Origin: Earliella scabrosa
Lineage: Eukaryota; Basidiomycota; Agaricomycetes; Polyporales; Polyporaceae
Direction: 5' to 3'
DNA length: 64,000 nucleotides
Assembly (NCBI GenBank): GCA_022605405.1
Contig: JABYQQ010000012.1
Location: 372,001 to 436,000 of the forward strand
Shown: piece by piece, positions 1-11,333 of the stretch
Layout: each line of letters opens with the position of its first letter
Numbering within the stretch: position 1 is the stretch's first letter
The notes under the pieces: generated by a model
Databases searched by the model: none
What the model was told of the DNA's origin: nothing
What the model saw: only the letters and a program-made list of their open reading frames with translations
Position numbers and translations under genes: made by a program

Positions 1-535
1 CAGAGAAGTCGGAGGGCATCTTGATCTTGATGTCGGTGGGGTTCTGCGTGCCTGACATGGTGGTTGTCTGCGGAGGTACGTTGTTTGGTGAGGGGTTCGT
101 CGGTGTCGTGTTCGTGGTGATTGTCAGCGTCTGGATCTGCGTTGCCAACTGTGCAGCTGGTTCGGTGTGTTCTGGTGCTTCTGGTCCGGGTTCTTCTGGT
201 TCTGGTGCTTCCGGTTCAGGTTCGTTGACTCGCTCTTCTTCGTCAGAGTCTTCTTGGTTCGATGGTTCGCGTGGGGTAGCTCCTGCTGCAATGAGTTCGA
301 TGGGACTGGGGCGTGGAGTGACGGCCTGTCGTGAGGGAAATGGTTGGCCGGTGACTCGTTCGAAGAACTGCGGATAGTCTGGATAGGCTGTGCAGATGTC
401 TTCGAGGGTTTCGACACCTTTGGGGGCGTAGCTCCAGCCGCTGCAGTCTTCGTTGGGGACGACGAGCTTGTTCTTGTAGTAAGTGAGGCCGCCTTGGAGG
501 GCGAACTGGGGATCTGTGGTGGCTACGTGTGGGGT
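1..535 (-). CDS. gag of an LTR retrotransposon (partial, runs off left edge)
   Basis: Reading the minus strand from just after a TAA (538-536), one frame stays open to the window edge. The first ATG is at 58 and begins MSGTQNP, followed by a lysine-rich stretch and MPSDFS, which resembles the start of basidiomycete Ty3/gypsy Gag proteins. The 159 codons upstream of that ATG have no methionine but look like coding sequence: an aromatic/charged N-terminal part (about 45 residues) and then a Glu/Pro-rich linker. The upstream LTR and primer-binding site (626-1127) confirm the orientation. The plus-strand frames here are shadows. Identification as gag is inference from position, composition and the MPSDFS-like start; capsid and zinc knuckle lie outside the window. 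Confidence 0.6.
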
Positions 536-625
536 TTAGCAGCGAGGGGTTTGGCTAGCGTTGTTCCAGCTAGCGGTTCGAGAGCGAGTGTGGAGTCAAG
601 CAGAGGGCCTGAATCTGGATAGATT

Positions 626-650
626 GGCCAGTCGGTAGAGCTTGACCTTA
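626..650 (-). other. Primer-binding site (tRNA 5'-half-like)
   Basis: Directly inside the LTR. On the plus strand it reads like the 5' half of a tRNA: a D-arm-like CAGTCGGTAGAGC (629-641) then TTGACCTTA (642-650), ending where the anticodon loop would be. The element sense strand is its complement. This fits priming by a cleaved tRNA half, as known for Drosophila copia and yeast Ty5, and not by a tRNA 3' CCA end. The D-arm matches the usual eukaryotic tRNA-Lys D-arm, but the source tRNA is inference. Confidence 0.5.
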
Positions 651-1127
651 TGTTATGACGTCACTGGTAACGGGTTACGCGTTACGAGCACAGCAGAGGT
701 TCGAGGTCGGTCGGCGAGGCTCGTGACGAGTCGAGGCAGTCGTGCCAAGAGGTCGGGGTTACAGTGTTAGATAACCAGGTCGAGCTGAGGGTTGAGGCCC
801 TGCTCGCGCGTCTATATATACATGTGGGGAAGCGGTACCCGGAGTCTGAGTCAGAGTCCAGAATAGCTAGGGCTAGAGGGGTCTAGCCGGCAGGGGGTCC
901 AGACTGGGTCTGGGCAGGGGAGGCTAGCCAGGGCTGGAAGTACACGGAACGATGGGGATCGGGACTAAGCCATAAAGGGAAGAGAGTCTAGACTGGGGCT
1001 AGACTGAGGATGAAGCTAACCGTAAAGGGAAGGGGCGAGATTGGGGCGAGGCCGTTAGACCGAAAAAGGAAAGATGAAAAAGAACGGGCCGGGCGTGACT
1101 GTGACCGTGACCGTAACCGTTGTAACA
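651..1127 (-). repeat. 5' LTR of the left-edge retrotransposon
   Basis: A 477-bp GC-moderate block with TG...CA ends: the plus strand starts TGTTATGACGTCAC and ends ACCGTTGTAACA. A TATA-like TATATATA (813-820) is placed correctly for minus-strand transcription toward gag. At 1128 the sequence changes abruptly to the AT-rich R2 repeat, which is also seen at 9,757, so the outer edge is supported by comparison. The partner LTR is outside the window, so the 5-bp target duplication cannot be checked. Confidence 0.6.
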
Positions 1128-1810
1128 ATGGGTACTTATTTTGCGATCACATGACCAGATGCAGTGCAAGTTACGTCAGTATACATTCTAATGCATATTA
1201 ACATCTATACATATTATATATCATTAGAAGTGCATCTACTAGATTGTCTTTTTGGACTGGCTTATGTAGTATTTGTGCACTATGCTGATTTATAATCAAG
1301 TAAATACTGTTTATCACCTTCATTTGCTTATCAAAAGATATGAATGTATTGACCATTAAACTCAGAAAAATGAGCTCTATCTAGTGGTCATATTTATAGT
1401 GGACCATACCCAATTGCCATAACAGAAATATCAGGCAAAGTAAATGAATAACTGAAACATGAACCACTTCATTGTATTGAAGGTACCACTTTGATATATT
1501 CTGAACTTCAACTAGATTATGTAGTTCCTATCCCGCTATTGATTCCAGTTGTTCACTGTGTGTGTTACTGCATGCTTAGGCAAGTCAGCTCTGATTTTTC
1601 TGATTATGCTCAAGACATTAAACAAATACCAGGCAAGGTAATATGGACTTTGATGTCAATATGGACTTGATCATTCAGTGATTGCACTGTATGAAATGGA
1701 AAACAGACAGTGTTTGATAGCAAATGCACACATGTTCAAAACAACATGTAAATGTGACAGTATATTACTAGTGACTATATAACAACCAAATATGCCTAGT
1801 ATGTTATCTA
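1128..1810 (+). repeat. R2 dispersed repeat, copy 1
   Basis: An AT-rich segment homologous to 9,757-9,864 joined with 12,749-13,150. Shared landmarks are the (T/G)TGCGATCACATNACCAGATG block near the start, AAGTGCATCTACTAGAT, and a long block around GATTTATAATCAAGTAAATACTG. This copy has the uninterrupted Harbinger target (CATCTACTAGAT near 1,232), so it is the empty site for the transposon at 9,865. No coding potential is seen. Confidence 0.75.
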
Positions 1811-4800
1811 TCTCCATCCTTGCAGGGATGGAATGTGGTCCACGTGGTTTTGCATGGTTTGCACCGACTGGGTGCACAGTCCATGCAGAGGGACATACAG
1901 GATGGCTGGCAATGCAAGGATGAGATCGTACAATACTGAGAGTGCGTGCACACGCTCGCAAGTCAGATGAGTTTGATGTCTCTGCATGTCTACAATTGGT
2001 GACTGCACAGATCGCATCTTTTGTCAAAGCACAAATATCAGAAGCTGCAACATCACCTGTATACCCATTATTTCAAGGAGGCGATGAGAAGGATCAGCAG
2101 TAAGAAAACAAAGAGACACTGGGATGCTGAACCTCATTCAAGTTCAATGTGTTTGTCCCATTCCCACCCTTCCTCAATTCCACCTCGACATACAGAAAAC
2201 CTTGCATCTGGCAACACCACCGACAGATGAGCTTCTGTCAAGTTCTGATGTACAGCTACTGCACAGGATTTTGAGCAACCATTGATTGTGCGCATCATGC
2301 AGCAAACATGTTGTTTCATTCTGATTCTGGTTTTCTCGCAGAATCCGATCCAAGGTGAAATATTGGCAGCCTCCTCGCTGGTTGCAGAACAGCTTGCATG
2401 GTGAAATGAGGCAGCGTGCAGTGCAAACATTGGGATTCGGGACTTGGACTCGACTCTCTGCACGTTTTGTTCAGGACCCTTGATTCACGTCCTGGAGGGC
2501 TGGGCTCTATGGTAGGTGTAGCTATACAGAGTGTCTAGCGTGTATGCAAGGCAAGGGAGGAATCTTGGAGCAGGGATGGAGGGGAAGAGAATCAGGTCAA
2601 GGCAGACGACCAGTATTGAGTTGCTGTAGGGTGGAGTGTAGTAGAGTATGTGAGTGGAGGCAATAGATAGCGAGGGAAGAAGAGAGAGAGGGATGAGAGG
2701 AGCGGGCTCCCCAATATGCATAGCCCCTGCCGCTCCTGACCGTCAAGCAGCAGTAGAGAATCGGGTCATAAACCTCCCGCCCTCTTTGAGGGTGGTTGCA
2801 CCCCGGGGCTCAAGCCTCTTGCAGCAGAAGGGTATGTGTGGTGATTGCCTCAACGCATGTCAGAGCTCCCATGCTCCTGGAGCTCTCTGCACGCTTATCC
2901 TCTCCACTCTCCACCTGGTCTTGCATGACTTGCCAGTATGGCAAATGCAGTAGTTGCAAGGTCCCGGCTATGCACAATTTGTAGGTACCTGGCACTCAGA
3001 TCACTTGATGAGACATGGCGCGCGTACTGCCACATGTGAACATAGTACGTGGAAGAGCAGAAGAGTCTACGCAGAGGTATTGAGCGAATGCAGAAGCATG
3101 CAGCTATGGCACACAATGGGTATGCAAGTCATTAGTCACTAATAGAACAGAGATCCAAGTGATGCAATTGGAAAGATGACAGAGACATTAACTCATGTAC
3201 ACCAAAGGAAGCTATCCAGGGTGATCCATGCGTATGCATGTCTCGCATGTCTTCGGAGTTGCAGACACTGTAACAAGCAAAATGCTTTTTGTTGCCAGCA
3301 ATCATTTGGCTTGTGTTGAGAGTGGAGTCAGACAACAGGGTCCACATAGGGAATGAAAGGTGCATGCTTACCAGCAGATTGCAGGATTGGATCAAGAATC
3401 ACCCCCAATGCAGCAAGCCACTGAGAGTCCTGGCAAATGATGTTCAACATGTTGGGGGGTGAATGCGCTGGTCAGGGGCAGGGTGAGTGCAGATGACTAC
3501 TGAGGTGAGCAACTCTCCACACTGGACACACATGACAAGTACATAGGTTTATGTGCCGACTTGGCCTGCAATGGTGTTGCTTGAGGGTGGTGACTGCCTG
3601 CAGTATATTGCTGGAGGAGGGGTTCCACATAGACACGACCGTCCCAGAGTATGGCAAGACCCTGTGTGTTGATACCAAGTTTGGAAGGAATATTTGGCCC
3701 AGGGATATCACTGAGCTGAGGAGGAGGCACAGAAAGGGCAGGAGGGTGGGCATTGGGCGTGTTGAACTCAGGAGATGCTGCACTGGGCATGAGCAAGTAG
3801 TCCAGGCTCGTCAAGGACATGCTTCCAGTGCCTGCCTTCCAGGCATGCTTGCGAGTCATTGTGCTCTGTTTAGAGACAGAGTTTGCAGTCTTGCAGTCTG
3901 CTGTGGTTCCATCTGACGGTGGGGCTGCATCCTCCAGTAGTGTGCACTTCCATAAAGTTTCTGGGGGTTGCCTGCAATGTGGTCTTGTGCAGCCTTGAGG
4001 GATTCTGCGATGGGGAAGCAGAAGACAGTGGTCTCCGGGTGAGGAGGGTCAAAGCTGGCAAGGGCGGCCTTGAGATGGGCAAGTCAACACCTTTGAGTTG
4101 TCATCTGCCCTGCCTCTGAAGACACAAGTGAGCCACCAACGAGGTGTTTGTGAACACATTCACCCTTACTGACATTATTGCTCTAGTTTCCCTCTGGGAT
4201 GGACATCACTGGTTCCGAGCAGACAAGCTTGTCAACAATCAGATTGACAGTAAAAATATCTGGATTCATTCATTGATGCTTCTCATGTTTGTGCAACCCT
4301 CATTCCTGCTGCATTTGACGTGACTTGGATGGATACAACATGTGAAAAACCGGCAGACATGGAGATCGGAGATGTTATAAAGATAATGAGGGTGAGCTGG
4401 ATGAGTGTGACAGATAAATTGAAGAGAGAGCACAGAACAGACCAGGCTGCACACGCAGGACAACAAGCTCTACTAGGAGTGAGTTCAGTGAGCAAAAGAA
4501 TAACATATTTACTGTGACTCAAATGAGTGTGGGTGGACGGTTGGCCCTCTTTATTGGAACGCAGGCCAGACAGGCAAAGGTGAACCCTAAAGCTGCAGCA
4601 AGTCCAACACTGTTGAATTTTTGAATGTTCAGAGCAAACTACGCTCAACTCTGATAAAGACCTTCAAGACAACCTCGGGGCCCAACATGCCCATTGTCTG
4701 TCCGTGCCGCAACACGTCCTGACCATGATAAAGGAAGCCTACCGCACATTGTGGTCATCAACCCATTCTATGCTTGGGAGCAAATTCACTGCAAGCAAGT

Positions 4801-6154
4801 GCTGCATGGTTTTGCAGTCCTCTGGTCATCCCACTTGTGATGTTGACCGCTCAACCTTCAAGTTGCAAGTCAACTTCAATGTGATGTTCACAGTCTGGTC
4901 AGACAATGATGACCCTCCCATGTCTCTGACTGCACAAGAGGTGCAATTGCAGAATTTTGAGGTGTCCAGCTATGCCTATCCCAAGTGCACCATTAACACA
5001 CAACATCCTCGCTGAGGACAGTGCCATGCAGCTTACACTGACAAGGCCAGCTTTGATCCTGTGCTCCACACCACTCTGCACAATGTGCTTCTGTGGCAAA
5101 CTGGATGATTTGATGTTGACTGTGAGTACCATTCTTCTGTCATGACTGTGACCCTCTAATATCCCTGCCATCAGACAAGATCATTGTGCTGGACGCTGTG
5201 TGGTCTTTGCATAAGTCTGGGGTGTTGGGTGAGACTTGTCCTATAGTGGGCCATGTCTGGCATGAACGATTGATGAGTGTTTAATTGCTACATACATATT
5301 GCATTTGTCTTTATACAAAAATAGGGCAGAAGATAGATGATATGAATATTAGCAATTGAGCCAAGTTGAAATTTCTATTTAACACAATTCTTGCATAATA
5401 TCAGTTCTTTCATGAATTCAATTGATATATAGAAGTTTAATATATATATGTAATGAAGACCATTTGATATACATCAATTTAGGAATGAACAGCTCAAAAT
5501 TGCTATGATTTGCAAACATGTTATCAGAGTCTAATAAAACACCTACTACCAGTCAATTACTAGGAGTCAATGTTTATTTTTATATGCTTAATAGTAGCAT
5601 ACCCTACTTGATGTGTTCCATAAAGCATCATAAAATTACTTCTGCAGATTGATTTATAGAAGAGCAAAAGAAGAATATAGTAACTATTGAAACAGCATCA
5701 CAAAATCATTATCAAAGTAGCAGAGTATAGATGACTGTTCATCTCTTATCAATTAATAAACCAGTGTGATACATTTAAATATAGTGGTGTGGTGTGGTCA
5801 AAGAAGGGTGAAAGAATCTGTAGGAAAGTTAAATATATATCTAGCTACAGCAGTATAACACAGATAGTGACTCATTCATTAATTATTGCATTTTGTAAGT
5901 AATCAATTCAAATAGAGCTGTAAGATGCGAACAGAATGATATACAATATGTGATGATAGCACCACACAGTAAGAAGTTACTGAAGTTGTACAATGTAAGT
6001 GACAATGTCACAGTGTGATGTCACGCATAAAAAAGCGCCCAAAAGCGCCCAAAACAGTGTCTAAGTGGTGGCTGTGCTATGGGCGCCTATTTGGGGTTTA
6101 ACTGTACTTCTCTAGTAAGTACTGCTACTTACTACTGTAAGCTGAGTTACAAAA
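1811..6154. other. AT-rich gene-free stretch
   Basis: Only short, unconvincing frames on both strands, CpG-poor, with no gene, tRNA or complete element recognised. 2,000-5,200 is less AT-rich and may be a heavily decayed transposon, but no motif survives. A 33-bp motif (AGTGGGCCATGTCTGGCA...CGATTGATGAG) lies at 5,245-5,277; see findings. At 6,029-6,090 there is a small cluster of GCGCCC/GGGCGCC words able to pair with each other. Confidence 0.5.
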
Positions 6155-6156
6155 CA

Positions 6157-7290
6157 ACTTGGGTGGGAGTGGGCCATGTCTGGCAGGCACGATTGATGAG
6201 ATGGTTGCTCATCATTATTGAGATGCTAATAAACGAGCAAATGATCTACAATCATCACACTGTCACTAAACAATGAGGTTCAAATATACTTGATTTCGAA
6301 CTTTTGGTCAAAGCATGAAACATTGCTTGAAGATTTACATTTCATGCAACACTCTTTTGAACTAAGCATTCACTCCTGTCAGATATGTTAGATACTCTCA
6401 TCTCTCCATTTTGCAGTGGACGAACTTATATTATGAACTTTTATTACTTCAATGAACTTTTCCAAGTATAGTATAGAATTCTAAGCTCATTGCACATGAC
6501 TTTATGCAGCATAGCATGCCACCCACTCTTTTTGCTTACCATACTGGCTTATTTCTCAACGAAGTGTTTATGTGTTGCAGTATTCAACTTGCAGTGTGAC
6601 TATGAGGTGATCTTTGGCTTCTCAATGACACATAATACTTTCCATTCATGTCAGTTCATTTCTTTACAGCATTTGTTCATTCATAAAGCACAAGCAGCTC
6701 AGAATATTACACTACTAGTACAGCAAATAACCACTATATTGTGTGCTTTCAATGATACATGTTACTCTACCCAACTTTAGAAACACTACATTGTTTATGG
6801 AGAGTGAAAGTTGTAGGTAACACTGAGTTATCAGTACCATTACAAGACCTTACAGAGCCCAAGAGGATGATCATTGGTATCTCCTGTGTTATAAGCTAGT
6901 GGTCTTATTTTGGCTGGATATATTTCTAGATCAACATGGGCATATGACCAATTGTTCGAGAAGTTGCAATGATTGTCAAATTTCTATACTTCAATGTACA
7001 TATAAGAGCTCAGTAGTATATGGAATGGATAGAGATGATATAATAGAGAATTATCATGATTTTTCTGTAATTTTTGCTATAGCACTGATGGAGCTATTTA
7101 GTAAATAGTGAATAGATCATTCAGTTGTGATGAGAATATTCCCACGGTGGTGCGATTGAAGAGAGCTCATTTTTCCGGTCCTAATGGTATATAACACTCC
7201 ATACATTCATTAGAAACTGACAGAGATACACTCTGACCAATGGTACTAGTATCTGCGCAGTAGCCACTGGAGAATCCCAAACTACACATA
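6157..7290 (+). repeat. R1 dispersed repeat, copy 1
   Basis: About 1.1 kb homologous to 15,850-17,430 in the same orientation. It starts near ACTTGGGTGGGAGTGGGCC and runs through the ATATTTCTAGATCAACATGG block (6,917-6,936) to CACTGGAGAATCCCAAAC (about 7,265-7,285). It carries the uninterrupted site TCCTGTGTTATAAG (6,881-6,894) where copy 2 has a solo LTR. The frames inside (for example 6,899-7,108) recur only as repeat sequence and show no protein motif. Confidence 0.75.
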
Positions 7291-7689
7291 GAACACAATG
7301 GTCTCATTTCATAGAGCTGATTTTTCAGTTCTCAATGACCTATAACACTTCATTCTTATGACCCTTCATTGTTCTACTAACCAATATTTACTTGTTGATC
7401 AAGCACAAACAGCTTGGAATAATACTCTACTAGCATGCCAGATTTGTGATTTCAATAATATATAACACTTTATACAACTCGTGGTGTATAGAAAGTGGAA
7501 CATGTAAGTAACACTGACCCTGCTTACTGTATGCTGGTACACAATAACCAGATGCTGCTAGTTTATACTGTATACTGCAAGAGCATACAAAGCACACAAG
7601 TAAATCAATGACCCATAATGTATAATGTATGAATAGTCTACTAGATAACACCTGTACTCTCTATGCTTGTGGTTGAGAGTTCAAGTCTG

Positions 7690-8335
7690 GCTATGTGCAT
7701 TTTTGAGCTTCAATTTTTCGAACAATTGGTCATTAGAAATCTCAAAGCATGTTCAATGGCGCATTCAGTAATAATGGGAATATTCCCACAGTAGTGCCAT
7801 TGAGAAGAGCTCATTTTTCCGGTCCTAATGATATATAACACTCCATGTATTGCATAGCAACCAACAGAGATACACTTTGAAGCAAGTAGTACTAGCTCGT
7901 GCACAGCCACATCAATAGGCGCTGGAGAATCCCAAACCGCTGTCGATGGCGCTTAAAAATAGGCGCCATCGACAGTGGTTTGGGATTCTCCAGCGGCTAT
8001 TCATGCGGCTGTGCAGGGACTAGAACCATTGGCTTCAAAGTGTATCTCTGTCAGTTTCTAATGAAAGTATAGAGTGTTATATACCATTAGAACCGGAAAA
8101 ATGAGCTCTCTTCAATCGCACCACCGTGGGAATATTCTCATCACAACTGAACGATCTATTCACTATTTACTGAATAACTCCATCAGTGCTATAGCAAAAA
8201 TTACGGAAAAATCATGATAATTCTCTATTGTATCATCTCTATCCATTCCATATACTACTGAGCTCCTATATGTACATTGAAGTATAGAAATTTGACAATC
8301 ATTGCAACTTTCGAACATTTGGCCAATAAATGTGT
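7690..8335. repeat. R1 fragments head-to-head, forming a large palindrome
   Basis: The left arm (about 7,780-7,952) and right arm (7,963 to about 8,150, extending to ~8,335 as an inverted R1 piece) are inverted copies of the R1 tail. The centre is strongest: 34 bp at 7,919-7,952 pairs with 7,963-7,996 with about two mismatches, around a 10-nt AT loop (TTAAAAATAG). The arms contain GCGCCATCGACAG and TTTGGGATTCTCCAGC. This could be a foldback element or two R1 copies joined at their ends. No coding sequence is seen. Confidence 0.75.
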
Positions 8336-9027
8336 TTGTTGATACATGTTGAAGTGGATCAAATAGATGTGTGATGGGTCTAGAAGATCAATATATGATG
8401 GACAATGATCTAGTGCAACCACATACACATACTGAAGCCAAATCATGCTCACATGCCAGCCAACCTTCCGCATTTGGGCAAGTGTATATGAGCTATAACT
8501 TTTGTACTAATAGTTCATACACACTTGCAGTAAGTGCATCTAAAAGATGCAGATCATGCCTACCAAACAATATAAAAACATGTTTGTTACTGAGTTATAA
8601 GTATAGGCAGTAGTAGATGAAGTCATTAGAAGTAATAGAAAGAGCCACTAGTAACTAATAGTATAGACGCCAATGAACCACGAAGCATGAGCCAACACAA
8701 TCTAGTAAGCGCCGGCTATGCCAGCAGCCGAGCCGCGGGGGAGAGCATAAGAAAAGTAGTCAATGTGGCTGTGTCCAGTGGTAAGAAACGAGTAAGAAAT
8801 TTCAACCCTAACCCTGTGGTGAGCGTCTAAAAGTAACAAATTTTGTTACCTGAGATGACATAAGTTGTATGGAAGGGTAACAAAAACTTTTCCCATGGTG
8901 ATCGAGTTGCGTCACAAGCGCCGGGCCAAAAGCTCCCCATAAGAACGATTAATTCGTAAACTCATCAATCGTAATTCTCACGGGCACAGATCATGGCGAC
9001 ATCTGTCTGGCTGGTGTCTGGCTGCAT
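8336..9027. other. Gene-free AT-rich stretch with a GC-rich patch
   Basis: No gene recognised. A short GC-rich patch at about 8,708-8,745 (GCGCCGGC, GAGCCGCGGGGG) stands out from the AT-rich surroundings. Words around 8,805-8,870 (AACCCTGTG, GATGACATAAG) recur near 9,415-9,475 in mixed orientation, so this is probably part of a larger decayed inverted-repeat element around the MITE-like unit at 9,028. Confidence 0.4.
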
Positions 9028-9322
9028 AAAGAATGATTTCTTTGTACCTCATCAATCGTAATAGACAAATGTCAAGTGCTGTTCTTTCCTTCTGTCACAC
9101 TTTAACTGAGTGTCACCGCAGCCAACTCTCCTTTACCATTCGAGTCTAACGACACATCTGCTATTCAGCAATCTCTTCAACTGTGGCTCTGCCGTTCCAT
9201 CCCAACAGGTGGCCCAACTGACCATGACTAACCCTTAACAAAGTCTGTGGATGTCTGTTGGGAGGCTTTCTGTGTTCTGCCCTAGTTACAATTGATGAGG
9301 GAACTGAAGAAATCATTCTTTA
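9028..9322. mobile_element. Small inverted-repeat element (MITE candidate)
   Basis: The left end AAAGAATGATTTC...CCTCATCAATCGTAA (9,028-9,062) is the inverted, imperfect counterpart of TTACAATTGATGAGG...GAAATCATTCTTT (about 9,286-9,321). Length is about 295 bp with no coding capacity. A related left-end sequence (TTTCTTTGTACCTCAACAATTGTAATA) occurs near 28,168-28,194, which supports a family. No convincing target duplication was found. Confidence 0.5.
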
Positions 9323-9756
9323 GTGGCAACATTGCCCATTAGATGCCAAACAGCTTTTTGACCCCATGGGAACAACATTCAGACTGCGCTTACTCTCTAT
9401 TTATGCTGTGCTAACAGATGACATAAGCACCAGTAACAAAGTTTCTTACCATCAAACCCTGACACAGGGTTACGGTGGGCAGCAATAGGGTCACTTTGAT
9501 GCCTTGGGCACAGCTTGCCACTACTATAGAAACTGTTGTTGTAGTAAGTATTGAGTGTCTATAGTTTCATGGCTCTTTTGAATGCCATCAAAATGAGCCC
9601 AGATATATAATACTTGGATAACATCTGCCTGAGATATAGTCCTTACTTTACTTCAGCACCAGATCAGAGCATTAAATCACAACCTCCTTAGCTTTGAGGG
9701 CATCAGTCACCTGCCAGTGCCCTCAAAGCTAAGGAGGTTCGGATTTATCGGCCGAT
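9323..9756. other. Gene-free stretch containing a perfect 22-bp hairpin
   Basis: No gene is seen. It includes a perfect inverted repeat, 9,681-9,702 paired with 9,718-9,739 (22 bp each, AACCTCCTTAG...GAGGGCA), with a 15-nt loop, just left of R2 copy 2. Confidence 0.6.
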
Positions 9757-9864
9757 GGGCACTTATTGTGCGATCACATCACCAGATGCAGTGCAAGTTA
9801 CATCAGGATACATTCTAATGCATGTCAACAATGAACATATATACATGTTATAAGTGCATCTACT
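9757..9864 (+). repeat. R2 repeat, copy 2, left part
   Basis: Homologous to 1,128-1,235 and ending at ACT (9,862-9,864), the left target duplication of the Harbinger transposon. The right part resumes at 12,749. Confidence 0.75.
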
Positions 9865-10024
9865 AGAGTCTATTCGCAATGGATATATATCGGAATTTCC
9901 CAAATATTTGTGATGTGGAGCAATGTAGATCTTATTCCAGATCCACGGGCGCTGCGCGAGTTGGAGCAAGCCTTGTGGGAGCGCATGCATTGCTGAGCGC
10001 TTACCACCGCTCAGCATTATTTCT

Positions 10025-11276
10025 ATGGTCAACACGAAAAAGCTCTTGCGCATCCTCCCCGCCTTTCTTGCCCCGCCTACTCTTCTCAACAACCTACCGT
10101 CTGTGCTCCAGTCCCTTGACGACACCGCCGCCCAAGAAGCTGAGCTCAATCAGTTTGTCCTCGCTGTCTCCGACACAGTCTCACACCGTTCCGATGAGAT
10201 TCGCACCTCTCTCGAGACACCGCGCCCTGCACAAGGAGGACATCGCATCACGGAGGAGTACTTGCGAGGGCTGAAACGGAGTGATTGTCTGTGGCGCTTC
10301 CGGTGAGTCTAGACAAACTCCATGAGTCTGAGCCTGCATCTTAATGCTGGCCAGCTTCTCTGCCGACGAGCTAGTTCAGCTAGCCACGGTTCTCCAACTC
10401 CCCCCTGTCTTTGTCACAAACAATCGATATCATGTCACCGCGCTTGAGGCCCTTGCATTGACATGTGCCCAGCTCGCACGCCCCGGCGACCTGTTCGATC
10501 TCGTCCAGGACTACGACTGGAGTGAATCAGCACTCTCCGAGATCATCAACTACACCCTCTGTGCCATTGATGACACATGGGCGCATCTCCTCGACTTCGA
10601 CCACAACCATCTACTCGCTCCGCAGAAGCTTTCCACATACGCAGCAGCCGTTCGACGCGCTGGTGCCCCCCTGTCCTCTGTCTGGGGGTTCATTGATTGC
10701 ACGATCCGCCGCATTGCCCGTCCCACCTGGTTCCAGCGCGTTGCGTATAACGGGTACAAGAAGCATCATGCTCTCAAGTATCAGGCTGTCATGGTTCCGA
10801 ATGGCATGTTTGCTCATCTGTACGGCCCATGGGAAGGACGTCACACCGATCCGTTCTTGTTAGAGGAGTCGGGACTGTTAGACAAATGCGCCCAGTATGC
10901 GATACAAATTGATGCTGATAACGGTACGCCTCTCGAGCATCGCTTCTTTCAGTTATACGGCGACCCTGCATATGGTGTCAATCCCTTTCTTATCTCCCCA
11001 TACTCTGGCCCTGGACAGTGTACCAATTTCGAGCAGGCTTTCAATTCTCAGATGTCAACAGTCCGTATTGAGGTAGAACATGGGTTCGCTATTGTGCTTA
11101 ATACTTGGCCATATCTACATACATTCTGGAAGCACCATGTCCACCAGTCTCCTGTTGGTCGTTACTACCGTGTTGCTGTACTGTTCACCAACGCCCGTCA
11201 CTGTCTTCATCCAAACCAGGTTGCACTTCATTTTGATTGTCGTCCCCCAGAGCTTGAGGAGTACTTCCACTTGTAG
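10025..11276 (+). CDS. PIF/Harbinger transposase (DDE_4 superfamily)
   Basis: Two exons, 10,025-10,302 and 10,355-11,276, join across a 52-bp GT-AG intron to give about 399 residues, the usual size. The first exon holds an N-terminal helical region that probably binds the element ends. The catalytic core is clear: first Asp in WGFIDCTIR (about residues 205-215), second Asp in YGDPAYG (about 303), and the Glu in RIEVEHGFAI (about 342), followed by the Trp-Pro-Tyr typical of this family. The enzyme would cut and rejoin the AGAGTC ends together with the accessory protein encoded opposite. No stop or frameshift was seen, so the transposase itself looks intact. The start at 10,025 was chosen as the first ATG in the open frame. 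Confidence 0.88.
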
Positions 11277-11333
11277 CTTGTCTATATACATTATCACATA
11301 ATTTACATTGAAGTGCATGCCATGCCTCAAGGC

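Noticed and set aside
3472..4119. Overlapping frames on both strands of about 120 residues
   Set aside because: No motif, no splice structure, and the region is repeat-like; mirror frames on both strands suggest composition, not coding.
7640..7700. B-box-like GAGTTCAAGTCTGGC resembling a tRNA T-arm
   Set aside because: No matching acceptor stem, A box or anticodon arm at the right spacing.
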